From IMG/VR virus record IMGVR_UViG_3300025483_001113, positions 1 to 30,749 of that record: a stretch of DNA of 30,749 nt; one strand, 5' to 3'. A program made the translations under genes and the position numbers. The first letter of the stretch is position 1, and each line of letters starts with the position of its first letter. Below the pieces are notes generated by a model. The model saw only the letters and a list, made by a program, of their open reading frames with translations, was not told the origin of the DNA and did not search any database. Origin of the DNA: a virus. Of this stretch, positions 7,525-21,100 are shown one piece after another.

Positions 7525-9130
7525 TTGCGTCGAAGGAGATGCTTGTAGTGTCAAACTTAGTATCCGTAGAAGAGAAGTCTGAATCACCTTGACCATCACC
7601 GAAACCAGTCACAGTCAGAGTTGCAACGTCTGACGTTAGTGGTGAGTTTTGTGCAGGGGTCACACCTAGACCCAAAGGACCACGTACTTCACATCTGAAT
7701 TTATATCCAGACATGTAGTTGAGTGCTGTGAATGTATATGCGGAAGCAGTCGCTCCCGTCAGGACAGCGAACGAGAATCCACCATCAGTAGATCTAAACC
7801 ACTGATACGACTTAGGTCCATCTTCTGGACTAATTGCGGCAGTAATAGAGAATGTAACTGTCTGGTTAACATTATGTGTAGCATTTGCAGGTTGCAATGC
7901 AATCTGAATTGTTGGAGGAATTACCTCACCACCATCATCATCAGGTGGGGGTGGAGGAGTAGCAGCACCATTATTAGGTGGTACATCAATAATTTCACGA
8001 GTAGTTAAACCAATCATATATGGGAATTGAGGTATCAGATTAGTTTCACTATCCAATTCAGCAGTTAAAAAATATGCATATGTTCCGTCCTGAAACTCAG
8101 GAGTAATGCAAAATCTACCATTATGAGAATCTAGATTCCCAAGTCCCTCAGAATATTCCCAATCTTGCATCAAAGATCCAGCAGGTGGATTTTGTTGAGA
8201 ATCGCCATATGTTGGTCTACCTTCAACCTCTTCACTTTTAACACGATATGAACTAGTACCGAGACTAATATCAGAATTAGAGTCCCAAGGATTAGAATAG
8301 AGATATGGACCGTAGATGGGAAATCCATCAAATGCATATCCTATGATTTTAGAGTGCCCGTCTGGATGTCGTATGTTATCTCCGTTATACTGAGAAGAAC
8401 CATAGTAGTCATTATAAGATGCCATAATGGCATTATCTTTCCAGCATTCTAAAAATTCAGAGTCATGATGATGGTACTGACCAGTGTTTTCTGGATGACC
8501 ACCACAAGTATCTTCTCCAAAATTAATATAGGATTCTGCCCCTGCCCCAGCAGCATTCCAATTGAAGTTTACTGGTGGATTACCACCCGAACCAGCAGAG
8601 GGATTGAACAATATTACGCCGTTAGCAGCAATACCAATCGCACCTAATGGTGTTGACCCCCTTCCATTTCGTTGATCATGATATTCATATGTTCCACTTC
8701 TACCAGATGTGCTATACTCCATGACCAGTTGTAGATTCTGATCAGTCTGTCTCCAAAATTCACCAGGAATTGCGGTTTGCTCTGTTCCTCGATATATGAA
8801 TACTTTCTTTTCTTCGTTTGCAGTACCCCTATCAAATACAAAAAGGATTCTATCCCCAACTTGTATTTGATTTCCAAGAAGAGCATTATCAGGAACTGAC
8901 AACGCAATAGAGATAAAGAATCCCTCCTGGGCATAAACGTTGCTATCAAGGGTTCTAGTGATCCCAAAGGTGCCGCCTCTATAATAGAAGTCATGATCAA
9001 AATCTTGTTCAGTTACCTGATTGGGATTATTAACATTAGGAAACGTACCATAGGATACGGGGGTTGGTAATCCATCCGCTTCTATGGTAAGTATCTTAGT
9101 TCCAGCGTTAAATTCAGCGGTTGCCGTCAT
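7520..9130 (-). CDS. YHYH-domain structural protein with C-terminal Ig-like domain
   Basis: 536 aa. Residues about 200-380 match the YHYH family as I remember it: GQYHHHDSEF (YHHH in place of YHYH), then GYAFDGFPIYGPYLY, a spacer with SSYRVKSEE, and finally DSHNGRFCITPEF with DGTYAYFLT. The first 150 residues are beta-rich and unrecognised, with a GDRILFVFDRG strand. After a proline-rich linker (ATPPPPPDDDGG), residues about 400-513 form an Ig-like domain with YQWFRS, a Cys in FRCEV and a final ATLTVTG. The same two families occur in the giant gene immediately upstream. A virion surface role is inferred from phage Ig-like domains in general and from position; what the YHYH domain does is not known to me. 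It starts 16 bp after the giant's stop, almost directly behind an ATAAATA motif. Confidence 0.87.
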   Translation of the reverse strand: MTATAEFNAGTKILTIEADGLPTPVSYGTFPNVNNPNQVTEQDFDHDFYYRGGTFGITRTLDSNVYAQEGFFISIALSVPDNALLGNQIQVGDRILFVFDRGTANEEKKVFIYRGTEQTAIPGEFWRQTDQNLQLVMEYSTSGRSGTYEYHDQRNGRGSTPLGAIGIAANGVILFNPSAGSGGNPPVNFNWNAAGAGAESYINFGEDTCGGHPENTGQYHHHDSEFLECWKDNAIMASYNDYYGSSQYNGDNIRHPDGHSKIIGYAFDGFPIYGPYLYSNPWDSNSDISLGTSSYRVKSEEVEGRPTYGDSQQNPPAGSLMQDWEYSEGLGNLDSHNGRFCITPEFQDGTYAYFLTAELDSETNLIPQFPYMIGLTTREIIDVPPNNGAATPPPPPDDDGGEVIPPTIQIALQPANATHNVNQTVTFSITAAISPEDGPKSYQWFRSTDGGFSFAVLTGATASAYTFTALNYMSGYKFRCEVRGPLGLGVTPAQNSPLTSDVATLTVTGFGDGQGDSDFSSTDTKFDTTSISFDAT

Positions 9131-9143
9131 TGTGCTTTTTATC

Positions 9144-9150
9144 TATTTAT
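9144..9150 (-). promoter_or_regulatory. candidate T4-type late promoter upstream of YHYH gene
   Basis: Coding-strand ATAAATA (preceded by A) that overlaps the stop codon of the giant gene. Only 13 nt separate it from the ATG at 9130, so with T4 spacing (start near 9138) the leader would be about 8 nt. Confidence 0.55.
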
Positions 9151-12100
9151 TGAAAAATCTGAGTCGGGTTAAAGTTGCTAACGACAGTAGCACCAGTCTG
9201 TACTGTGAGGATCACAGAGTTTGAGTAGATTGGTGTAGCGCCAGCAGCGGTTGATGCAACACGGAACTCATCACCATCATCTGCCTGTTCAGCAGCGTTT
9301 GATGTATATGTAGCACCAGTAGAACCAGTGATGTTTGCCCAAGTAGTTTCACCATACTGCTTACGCTGCCACTGATAGTTCAGAGCAGTTGTTCCAATTT
9401 GATTATCAGAACTGTTGATGAACTGAGCGCCAATTGTGAAAGATGCAGTCTGACCTTGGTTCACGGTTACGTTTACAGGTTGGTTGATAATCTGAATATA
9501 ACCAGGTGTGATGACAATTGGGTTGCCTTGCCCATCAGTACCCTCACCCGCGTAGGTATCAAAACCTTGGTTGACGGAAGGACCCTCTGGGGCAACAAAG
9601 TCATCTTCAACTACGGTTTGAACTTCAACAATCGGTTGTTGATAACCAATACCCCTAGTCTTGACATCAATTCTCAATAGACCCATTAGGGCACGAACAC
9701 GACCATCAAAACCAGTGGATGAGATGATATCAACGTTCGGGCGCGAGGTATAACCATCTCCTGGTGAATTAATCAGTGCCTTAGTGATCTCACCAGTTTT
9801 GATACTGGCAAGAGCAGCAGCACCACGACCCTTAACCGTACCTGTGTACTCAAAGGTGATCAATGAGTTGGAAGACTCAATCAGAGCAACTTCACGTTCA
9901 TCTGCTTCACCCTCGATTTGCAGAATATCACCTGCTTCGATCGGTGGAACAACAGTTGCTGCAATAACGTCAGCGTCAGAACCGATATAAGAGAAGGCAA
10001 CGAATGTAGATCCAGAGCGAGGAATCTCAGCAAAGATGATTCTAGAACCAACCAACTGATAACCAATACCTGCTTCTTGAATAACACCATTGAGTGAGAC
10101 GATGATGTTATTCTCAGGAAGAATAGTATTGGAAGATACACCCTCAGTCAGCGTTAGTGAGTAGAAACCACCCTGATATTTCAGGTTGAATGAAGAGCGT
10201 AAGGAGTCAAACTCAAACGAAATATCATCCAGTTGTCTCAGTTTACCCACGTAGTAACCAATGAACTCAGATCCAATAGTTGGCGGTTCAGTAAACGTGA
10301 TTTGATCCGAGAAAGCAGTGTAAGCGAAGTTAGCGCCAGGAGGTTGTAGAACACCATTAACAAAGGCGAGGAGGTGTCCTGCGGGATCTGGGAAGTATGA
10401 CTCACCATTATTGACAGTAAGGTTGAATGTATCAGCAGTGCCGTCAAATCCACGGAAGAATCTATCGCAACGACCCAAGAGATCTTTCGCTTGTGTCACA
10501 CCAGCAGACCAACCATAATCAGATTTGATAGTCAAGTTACTTGGGAAATCACCATTGACATCTTCTAACCACAGGCGACCAGTTTCACCACTAATTGTTT
10601 TACCAGAAACCTTACCATAAGAGGTGTAGTTGGTCACTGTTACATTTGTGATATCAGCGGAGATGATTGGGAAGTTGTTAAGGTTTTCAAATTTACCCAG
10701 TCCACTCGTCAAAAGTTCCTGAGGATCTGTGGTTGTAGTTCCATCAGCAGCAGCGCCATATGGTGTCAAGTTGGCGATCCAGATCTTATGCTGGACACCT
10801 TCCTCATAGACGTAATCTGTAACGATAGCAGTCCAACCTGGGATCTTAGGAACACTTCCTGAGAGAAGATAAACGATATCACCTCTCTTGAAATCTCCAT
10901 CAAAACCTTGATCTCTTAGGACACTATTAACATCACACTCGATAGTCTTAACCGCGTGTACGAACTGATTAAGTTCAATGTCTTGGAATCCTTCTTTTGT
11001 GATCTTACCAATGTCAAGGATCTTGTCAGTGATAGAACCGTAGATGATATCACCATCAGTGAAGTCATCTTGTAAAGTCTCAATATCAATTGTGATACGA
11101 CCACCAGAGTTGCCAGTTAGAATACCAGCAGAATTTTCAAAGGATGCAATAGTTGCCTCAGCGCCATTACTCTTATTGAAGATAATCTCGCCATTTGCGA
11201 ACGCGCCGCGATCAGTATTGATCAACATGCGAGTAGTTCCATCACTTTCTAGTTCTGCTGTCAGACCACTATCCACACCTTCAATAACTTGTCCATCACT
11301 CATGGTACCAGTAATACCTTCGATATATACCCAACCCTCATCGCTATTATCGCCAGTGAGGACTGAGGTTTGTAGGACTGTACCAAAGTTAGCGGCAGCA
11401 CCCTGAACCTGAACACGTTCGCCAACCGTGAATCTGCCCGTAGCAGCACTTATCGGGTATCTGTAATAGAGTTTGACGATCTCTGCTTCGTTGTTTCTAG
11501 TTCTGACAATCTCAGAAGTAGCATTAGATGAAGTACCAGCAAACACGTCTGCGAGACTAAAACCACCACTAATGGGATTGTCAATATCTCGTGTTCCGAA
11601 TGTAGTTGTTTGACGGACAATACCAGATCTTACAGGACTTTGCAGTTGTTGAGTTCCAGTGGTTCTGGTGTCTAGTTCAAAACGACCAGAACGAGCATCA
11701 TGTCTAATTTGATTAGTGATTTCAAATTGAGTTGGAGTTGCATTAAGAACATAGACATATTCTTGTGTTGCAAACGCAGATTCAACGTCAGATGATGCAA
11801 CAGCATATTGGAGAATATCACCGCGTGAGTAGAAGTTAGGACGTTGAATAATAATTCTATTCTCTCTTCTCTCAAATCCAACCTCAACAGTAGGTGTGTT
11901 GATGACCAGATCAGGATCAGTGTTCCAATCATTACCTTCATCATAAAGATTCTGCTGATTAGTGCCATGAATATTGTTAGTCCACTGAACACTATTTTGT
12001 GCAGGAGGTGTACCTCTACTGATGGCAAAGTATGCAGCATTTAGAGAACTATCAATTCTGAATTGAGTAGACTCTTTCTCATATTCAAATCTGTTATCAA

Positions 12101-15100
12101 TAGCACCAGTGTTGATATGAGTTTCATCTTGATAGATGTCATAACCATACCACTCACCACCAACCAAGACATCGTTATAGTCATCCAGAATGCGCTTGGC
12201 ATACTCACTGATACGAGTTACATACCAGAGAAGATGTTGCTTGGTGACATCAGGGTATGCAATGAAATTACCTTCACCATCAAACCAGGTATTGACTAGT
12301 CTCAGGATGCCGATGTTACCACCAGTATTCAGGTCATATAGCAGACCATCAATCAACGCATCACCAAACGATTGTTCGGCCAAGGTTGTTGGATATGAAG
12401 ATTGAACCTCAGAGAATGCTTTCAGCGAAACTGCGTGCTTGTTGAACAGAATTCGTCTAGCGGCAGCCTTATCTGAATGACTACCACCACCAAGACTCTC
12501 AGACATCAGTTCAAAGAGAGTATCTGCTGCTGATGTGACGTTATAACAGGTGTAATACTGATACTCGGTGTTTGAGTTATATCCAGTCGTGCGAGTCAGA
12601 CCTGCCAGGTAACTTGGGTTACCTGCATCCGCAGTAGTAATCGTGTCGATAAGAATATCAAACAGAGTTTCAATGTTTGTTACCTGATCGTTACAAGTTT
12701 GATTCCAGTCACCACCATCATAAATAACAGTTACATCGCGCTTGACAAATTCAGGTGCATACTTGACAGGCCAAATGTTAGGCATTGTCTTAGTAATCGT
12801 ACCGTCTCCGATACTTGCAGGTGTAGTGATTGTGTCAGTAACAATCGTCATCATAGTGTTGATTGCCGAAGCAACGTCAGCACACTTAGGTGAGTCAGTA
12901 TCTACTGTGATTGCATAACCACCATCACTGTAAGGAGCATAATCTAGATCTGTATATGTCTTCTGAGTGAATCCATGTCCAGCAGTGATTGTGATGGTTT
13001 CATCTCTCATGCACTGAATTGCAAGATCTCTTGCTTTGTTCAGAATCCAGATAGACTCAGTAGAAACACCTACGATATGTTGTAGGTTGCTACCAGAGAC
13101 ATACAGTTCAGCAGATTTGAAGACCTTATTGTTACCACCATGCTTCAAGTTCCACACCAGAGAGGAGAGAACGTCAGTCACGTCATGAACACAGTCGATG
13201 CTACCATTAGTCACCACAGCGTTCTGTTGGGCAGATACGAAAGTGTGTGCATACTGATATTCAGCAGCAGCAGCACCAACGTTCACGGTGAAGGTGTCGG
13301 TTGTAGCAGCACTAATGGCTAAGGATGTATTAAACGCGGGGTCGCCTTGTCTTGGGTAAGAATGCTCAGTGGCATTAGCATTTGAAGTACATGTAAATAC
13401 AATGCTATTAGGTTTGATTGTGACTCTATTGGCAGTAGTCAAGTTATGACCAACAACTGTCAGAGTCATATCGCCAGTTGCCTGGTTGTATGTTGCAGCG
13501 GTCGGAGTCAACTTGACACCACCAGTACCAACACCATTGATACTCAATGAAGGATACTGAGCGAGACCTTGTGCAACTGCTTCCTCAGCAATCAAACGGA
13601 TGTTTCTGTCAATGACGTTAGCAGCATCGATGAAACGGTCATCAGCGCCGTTTCTCTCATAGGTGCTTGCATCTACACCATCCAAAGAAGAACCACCAGT
13701 GATTGGTTCACCAGTTACGGGGTCAACACCACCATCTTCTTGGTAGATATACAGGTTCTCACGTCCGAAACCATTACGCATCGTCATGATGCAGATCTCA
13801 GCAGCAATCTTCATAACGTCAAGAGAAGCGTCAACTTCACCTTCGATATGCTTCAAACTATCATCTTCTTCGTTCAGATATAGCGCAGCGGCATCCCATA
13901 CCTTAGAGTTACCACCGAATCTGAGGTCATGAACAACAGCATCCAGAACATCCATCACATCATCAATACAATTCTGAGCACCACCAGGAACAGCAAGATC
14001 CAAATACTTGGACATATCGTTCATAGTGTAAACCGCTTCGGTTGCGATTACATGCTTATTCGCTTCGATCAGATTAGCAGCATCAAGATTCTTATTAACA
14101 AGGCTGATATCAGTATTTCCATCATATCCCTTAGAATCGATAATTATAGTGGCATCTCTGAATGCTTGAATTAGAGTGTATTGTGCAACATAATAATCAT
14201 CTTGATATTGAGCTGGAACACTAAGTCCAGAAGCAGTAGTACCACTAGTTAAGAGTGTATTGTTAACTGCATGATGCACCAACTTATTGACGAAAGCGAA
14301 AGCATCCAACATTGGACCAAGTTCGTTCTCGATATGAATAATTTGATCATTTGCATCGATATATTGATCAATAACGTATTGGGTGGCAGAATTACCACCA
14401 GTAATCAAATCAGTAATAACGGCAGGAAGGATATGTTGCTTGATATCGCGCTCACAATAAGAGTCGCCATATCCAGGCATGATCAGGTAATCGTATGTAG
14501 TACCATTGATTTCTTTAATGTAGGTTGCCTGTAAGTACCCAACGGTCTCTTCTGCAATATAATCACGGTTCTTCCAGATCAAGTCACCAGCATCACGGAA
14601 TCTATCGCCCGTAGGTCCGATGATATCTGCGATAACATTAGAGAGACTAGTGATCTCATCTGTAATTACACTAGATGCAGGAGAAGTAAAGTTGTTAGGA
14701 ATGCGAAGACGCTCAGTATACTTAGTGCCGTTATAGGTTTCTAGATCAGCGTCAGTAGTGGTAATGACATAATTAACAACGTTAGCAACTTCGGTCCAAG
14801 TGTAGATAGATTGCAGAAGTTCATTGCCAACATAGTTTAAACCACCTTCTTTCGTGAGATATCCTCTACCAGCAATTACACTGTTGTAGTTGCCACCATA
14901 CTTAATGTCTTCTACAATTGCTTTTAGAATATATTCTTTGGTGTCGCGCAAACACTTGTTAGTGCCTTGCTGAACTCCAATACCATCAACTGAATCACCA
15001 GGGATCACGAAGTCGGAGTATCTCTCCTTCATCAATCCAATAGCAACCTCAGAAATCCAGTTATAGTTAAGTTCAATTATTTCAGCACACTTACGGTACT

Positions 15101-18100
15101 CATCGCGACCCAGATCGATCTCCTCAACAATAATTTGCTTCTGATCGTAATCAATACTCTTGGCAGTTGTTGCTGAGTTTGTCTGACCTGTAAAGATACC
15201 AAATCTCTCCTGATCGCTAATGATCAGAGGAAGTTCCATACTCATACCAAACGTAATATTGTTGGTAGAGGTAGGATACGTTGATCCAGGTGTGAATGTT
15301 GCAGTATAGTCAGAAACACCTTTCTTGAAGATGATATTATCAAACCAACCAACGAAACCATTAGTACCATTGAAGTCAGCAGCAAGTTTGAAGGCACGTT
15401 CCAGATAGTTGGTATTATCGGTAAAGTCGCCACCAACTTGTGTACCATTGACCCACAGTTTAGTGATGTTAGTGGTTCTACTGACTGCGATATGGTGCCA
15501 AGAATTAGTTCCAAGGTTATGAGCGCCACTGATCTGATCATTACCATTCAGGTACCAATTGATGGTAGATCCATTCAAATACAGAACAGGAGATCCAACT
15601 TCTGTTGCACCACTAGTGCGTGTATCCCAAAGATACTGCAAACCACTCAGAGTTGTAGGTCTAATCCACATCTCCATAGTGAAGTCGCCAGTTTCAAACT
15701 TAGCAACATTACTAAGTTCATGTGATAGATAACCACTAGCATCAATTCTTAACGACTTAGTGCCAGATTTCTTTTGAAGACCAGTCAGAACTGCATTAGT
15801 AGCGGTTAACTTGGTATTGGAAATATATTCTCTATCTTGGAATGCTCCCGTAACCCCAGTAGTGTACAACCACTTCAAACCAGAGTTTGAACCCTTAACA
15901 GGTAAAGAAGCACCAGAGGTTGCACCAATTACCGTGTCGCCAGGGATAAACAATCCATTGCCACCAGGATCCTTGTAGGAGATCTTATATACACGAATAT
16001 TTTCATTGATCTGGTAAGAACCATCACTAATAACTGCAAGAGCATTAACATTAGTCAATGTACCAGCAGTAATAGCAGTAGATGCCAATTCAACCAAAGT
16101 ATGGATGCCTGCCTGAACATCAGCACAGTGTTGGATGCTTTCGTTTCTACCAGAGTAGTAGTTAGGATCGTAGTATGCAGCAGCAGTACCACCACCTTGG
16201 AATACAGCGTTATCGATAGCACTGATGAAGGTGTGAGCATATTGCTGACCACCAGGTGATGCACCAACATTAACTTCAATGGTTGTAGCAGTTACAGCAT
16301 TGATAGTCAGTAGTGTATCAAATGCAGGATCACCAGTACGTGGATAGTCGTGGAAAGATGCATTACCATCAGAACTACATGTGAAACGTAAGGAGTAAGG
16401 TCTGATCTTAATGCTGTCGCTAGTTGTCAGTGAGTGGGTACCGATCGTCAATGTCATGACACCAGTGCTAGCAACATATGCAGCAGCAGTCACATCAAAC
16501 TCAACCAAACTGGTTCCCGAAGAACCAAGATATGGACCAACATATGTGGTCGGATCTTTGAGCATATAACCAGTTTCTGGTGTTCTGGTATTGACCTGAA
16601 CATACAACAGGTTATTGATTGCCTTACGGCACATCTCACCTGCTTTTCTGAAAGCAGTAACTGACTCAGCAGTCTCACCAACCAGACCATTACTGATGGG
16701 AGTACCAGCATTATCAAAGTAAGACCTGATAAATTTAACTGTCTGATAGTTGCCATCGCCATCAATATCGGCAGCGAGAGCGTCAACTAATAGACCAATA
16801 TCACGACGACACTTAGTTTCGTTGTTGCTATAAGTATTTGCCTCAGAAAGATCGATTAGATCTGAAAGAGACCCTGCAAGCAGAACCTCAGATACGTTAG
16901 TAAAGAGAGTTGTCAGAGCAGATTGGACATCGGAGCAGTTATTTGCTCCAAAGTTATCAGCATTACTACCAGCAGTACCATAAGGGTTGCCTGGTGAAGG
17001 ATCGGCAGTAATTCCAGTTCCACCAGAACCACCAGTGCTTCTTTCATCATACTTAACATAAGTTACACCATCAACAACTTCACTTCCCGTGAGCATGTTT
17101 GAAAGTGCATTCTTCATGTATCCAAGTGCTTGCTCGAATGCATATTCAGTCGCCGCTTCTTCACCATCAATATACAGGAAGGTCAAACCATCTGTACTGA
17201 AATAAGATTGTAGAAGTTTACGAGTATAGATTGTACCACCTTGGAACATATCCATTGAAAGTGCTTCAATGAACTTACCAATGTCTCTCTTACACTTAGT
17301 TGAAGAAGGAACCACAAGTGAAGGATACTCAGTAACCATGTCAGCATAAGACTTGGCGATGATATATTCTTTGTTCTTAGTGATCAGACGATATGAGTCT
17401 GCATATCTACTAAACTGGTCGGTGATGTTATCACCAGGATAATAGAATCCAGGATGCTCAACAGCGATTTCAGCATTAGCAAAATCAATGATTTCCTGTC
17501 TATTAAATCCGATCATACGACCAGCATCTTTCCACCTATTGAGTGAATCAGTTACTGGGTTGCCATATGTTACTTGGATAGAACGAAGTTTATCATTAAC
17601 CGCTAATGTACCACCCGTGAGACCTTCATATTCGATCTCAGTAGAACGAACTTCTTCAAAGTCAAGGAAGTCAGCATTAATACGATCAGCACTGTCAAGG
17701 ATTTCGGCAGGTGTGATTGTGGTCTTAGAAATGTCATCCAGAATGACGTTCTGGTTAGTCAGAGAGATCAGACGCTCAAAGAGCATACCGAAGAAGGTTG
17801 ATCCTCTGTTAATCGTCAAAGTATCGACTACACCACCAATTCTTACTGCACCCAAAAGGGTCTCGGTTAAAGAATCTAAGATTGTGTTGCCATTAGCATC
17901 TAATGTATATCTCTGAACGATCTCATTAACTGCTAACTGATCACCATCATCGGGATCAATAGTGTTAGGATCTAAGTTGAAGTTCTGTTCAGTCTTTTTC
18001 AGGTAGTAGAGAATAGGAGGTGATGCTTGATAGTCAATTCTGACCACTTCACCTCTTGCACCAGAAGTTTGTCCAACGATTAGATCACCTTCAACGAAGG

Positions 18101-21100
18101 ATGCCCATTCAGCAGTGACTGTTGATGGACGTTCTATGTTTACGCTGGTAATAGGATCTCTGTAAGGAGAAATTGCAGTAATACGTGCAGCAATATTAGA
18201 TGCAGCAGAGTAGAATATATCGTTCAATAGTAGATTGTATGATCCAGTCTCAAACTCGGCGGTACCCGAAGTTTTAGATAGAACGATCCGATCCGAAACG
18301 TTACCATCAAGATCAAGATTGCTTTCTTCAATGATAGCAGTGTCATTATTCAAACTAGTTACAGATTCACCAAATTCAAAGATAGTCTTATAGTTAACAC
18401 TATCCACATTAAGGATATTTGCACCATATCCAGCAGTAAAGAATACAATATCTTCACCACGGTCGAAGTATCCATTAGACATGTCTGTCACTTGGATGCT
18501 TTGCTCAGTAAGATCAATAGAAGTTACGGTTGCTCTTGCGCCAGTTGTTTGGCCTGTTACAATATCACCGATTAAAATTGTTCCGAATGTGCCCCCAATG
18601 TTCTGCAAGAACAGTTTGGTGAAGGATTTATCGAGAGATCCAATAAGAGCACTGAAACCAGTTCTACCAACATCAACTCTTTCGTTGAGTTCAAACAATC
18701 CGCCACTAATATCAACAATATCGATGCTAGTAGCACCTGTTGCTACAACTTTACCAGTTGCCTGACTAGTGAAACCGTTGACTGTATCTCCAATGGATGG
18801 GAAGATGCCAGCAATGGTGTTCAGATTTAGTCTGGTGATAGGCATAATATCGAAACCGATATTCCTATACACGATTTTGGAATCAGGTTTGGGTGCTTCT
18901 GAGAACACAATAGAACCACCAACAACGTTGTATGCATCACCAGGTGCCTGAATCACACCATTCAAAGTAACAAGTAGTTGATTTTGGTTAGCAATTACTT
19001 GCTCTCCCTCAACCCGAATTGAGAATGCCTTAGTAACACCGTCAAACTGAGCGGAGATGTTATCAATCTTCTTAACAATAGAAGTAAGAATTTCCTCAGA
19101 GTTGGTCAGTCTCTTATTACGGAAGAGAACTTCGGAGTTGTTGAAAGTCGAATAGATTGGTTCAGCAGCACCGAATGAAGTAATTTCATTAACGTTAGTG
19201 TACTCATTAATGTTAACTTGCTTGGTGAAGTCAGCAGCAACCTTACGACCAGAAATATCCTTACCACCAGTCAGTTCTAACTGACCAAACATACTGAAAC
19301 CAACAGGGTGGTTATTTTCAAGAATCTGATTCTTCCATCTATTGATAGGAATCTGAGACTTAATCACATAAGAGAAGTTCTGGTAGAAGAAAGAATCCTG
19401 AATCTTCTGCACAATCTCCGAAGGTTTGCCAACGTCATCAGTAAATTTACCAGCGGTCTTAGTAATAGCATCAATATTCAGAACACCCTTAGCAATGTTC
19501 AGGTTGTCGATAACACCAGAAGCACGAGAAATAGTACCCTGCACTTTACCACCAACAACAAAGTTGCCTGATGGGTTAGTTACTTTAAGAATCTTAGGTT
19601 CAATTTGCCAACCAGAGTTAGTAGAAACAATACCAAATGCAGTTGCAGTTTCAAAGGTTTCGCCTTGGAATACTTGCTCGCCTTGCAAGAATCTAGAAGT
19701 CGAAACGATTGCTTCTGCTTGACCACCAAACACCTCGGTAAGAAGAACCTGACGACCATCACCTTGTGTCAGGAATGTGATGAAGTTACCAGACTCAGCA
19801 TCAACTGGGGTTAGACCAAATCTAAGTTGATCAGATTCAAGACCATTTGCATCACCAGCAATGGCATAGTAAGTCTGAGTAGAAGACAAACTTGTCAAAC
19901 CAACGCTGCTTGGTTTTGGTAGGATACCAATTTGAGAACCAATAGCATCAGCACGGAACTGAACCTCAGCACCAGTAGTAATGCCATGTGGGAAGTTAAA
20001 CTGCAAGTAGTTAAGGTCAAGGTTCACAACATATGTGAACTCAGATTTCAAGGTAACAGTAGGTTGTGAAGAGTAACCAGAACCAGGATTCTTGATTAGG
20101 ATCTCAGAAAGTCTGTTGTTTTTAACAATTGCTTCTGCTTCTGCATTAATTCCACCACCACCAGAGATAAGAACAGCAGGTGCAGAGGTATAACCAGCAC
20201 CAGGATTAGTGATCTTGATCTGTGAAAGAATAGAAGTATTGAATAGTTGAAGGTTGATTGGGAATGCAATTTCAGGACGCAGAGTGTAGTCATGGGAGTA
20301 ACCATAACCAAACTCATTGTTTTTCAGAGTCTTGATCTTACCAATCTGAGTACCTGTCAGGAATACAGCAGCACCACTACCCTCAGCAGGGATAACAACT
20401 TCAATTGCACCGCCAGAACCTGCCAACGTTGGTCCAAGGATTCCTGGGATACCATCGATGTCAATACTACCTGTGGTATAACCTTTACCTGGATCCGTTA
20501 ATGCAACATCTGAGATAGCACCAGATCCTGTCTCTGGATCATTTTCAACAGTGATATTACACAAACCACCTTCACCATCTCCAATAATTGGAATCTGAGT
20601 GTATACACCAGGTGCATATTCAGTACCAGCAGCAGTGATACGCAGTTTCTCAATCTTACGATCAGATGCAATATCAGAGATGATAGGCAGTTTCTTATAG
20701 AATCCACCAGGTGAAATTAGTCTAATCGCATTAATAGGACCGATTGCCTTGGTAGAAGTCGTCGAATAGATAGTATTTGGATTATCAAACTCATCATCAC
20801 CAATATTGGCATTAGTAAACTCAGGTTCGTTAAGTAGTGGGAATCTAAACTCAGTATCCGAAATAACTTCGGTAATTTGGAATCTACCATCAAATGGAGT
20901 CTTGATAACGTCAATAAACGAGTTTGGACCAACAGGTGATGTTGTACCTGTTCTTGATGGGTCAAAATAGTATGTGATGTTAGTAACTTCACCACCAATC
21001 GTAAACTTAACCAGAGGAGTCTCAGTAGCAGAAGACAAACCAGGGGTTCCCTCACGTTCAATCACGTTGAAGGAATATTCCAGTTTAAACTGGTTGTCCT

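Larger units (their letters stand above)
12180..17550 (-). repeat. array of about seven helical Cys/GGN repeats in the giant protein
   Basis: Residues about 4170-5961. Each unit starts with a DAxxLIxxN-like helix, passes through a YPxxxxP-like turn and then has C-x2-D-[ITV] followed about 11-12 residues later by [DN]-[LIM]-x2-GG[NT], with more helix after. Core positions by eye: KCKRDIGKF near 17290, KCRRDIGLL near 16815, KCLRDTKEY near 14955, YCERDIKQH near 14460, NCIDDVMDV near 13970, DCVHDVTDV near 13195, and a Cys-less copy with FGDALIDGL near 12365. Other domains interrupt the array. I recall this module from large structural proteins of marine T4-like phages but know no function for it. 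Confidence 0.75.
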
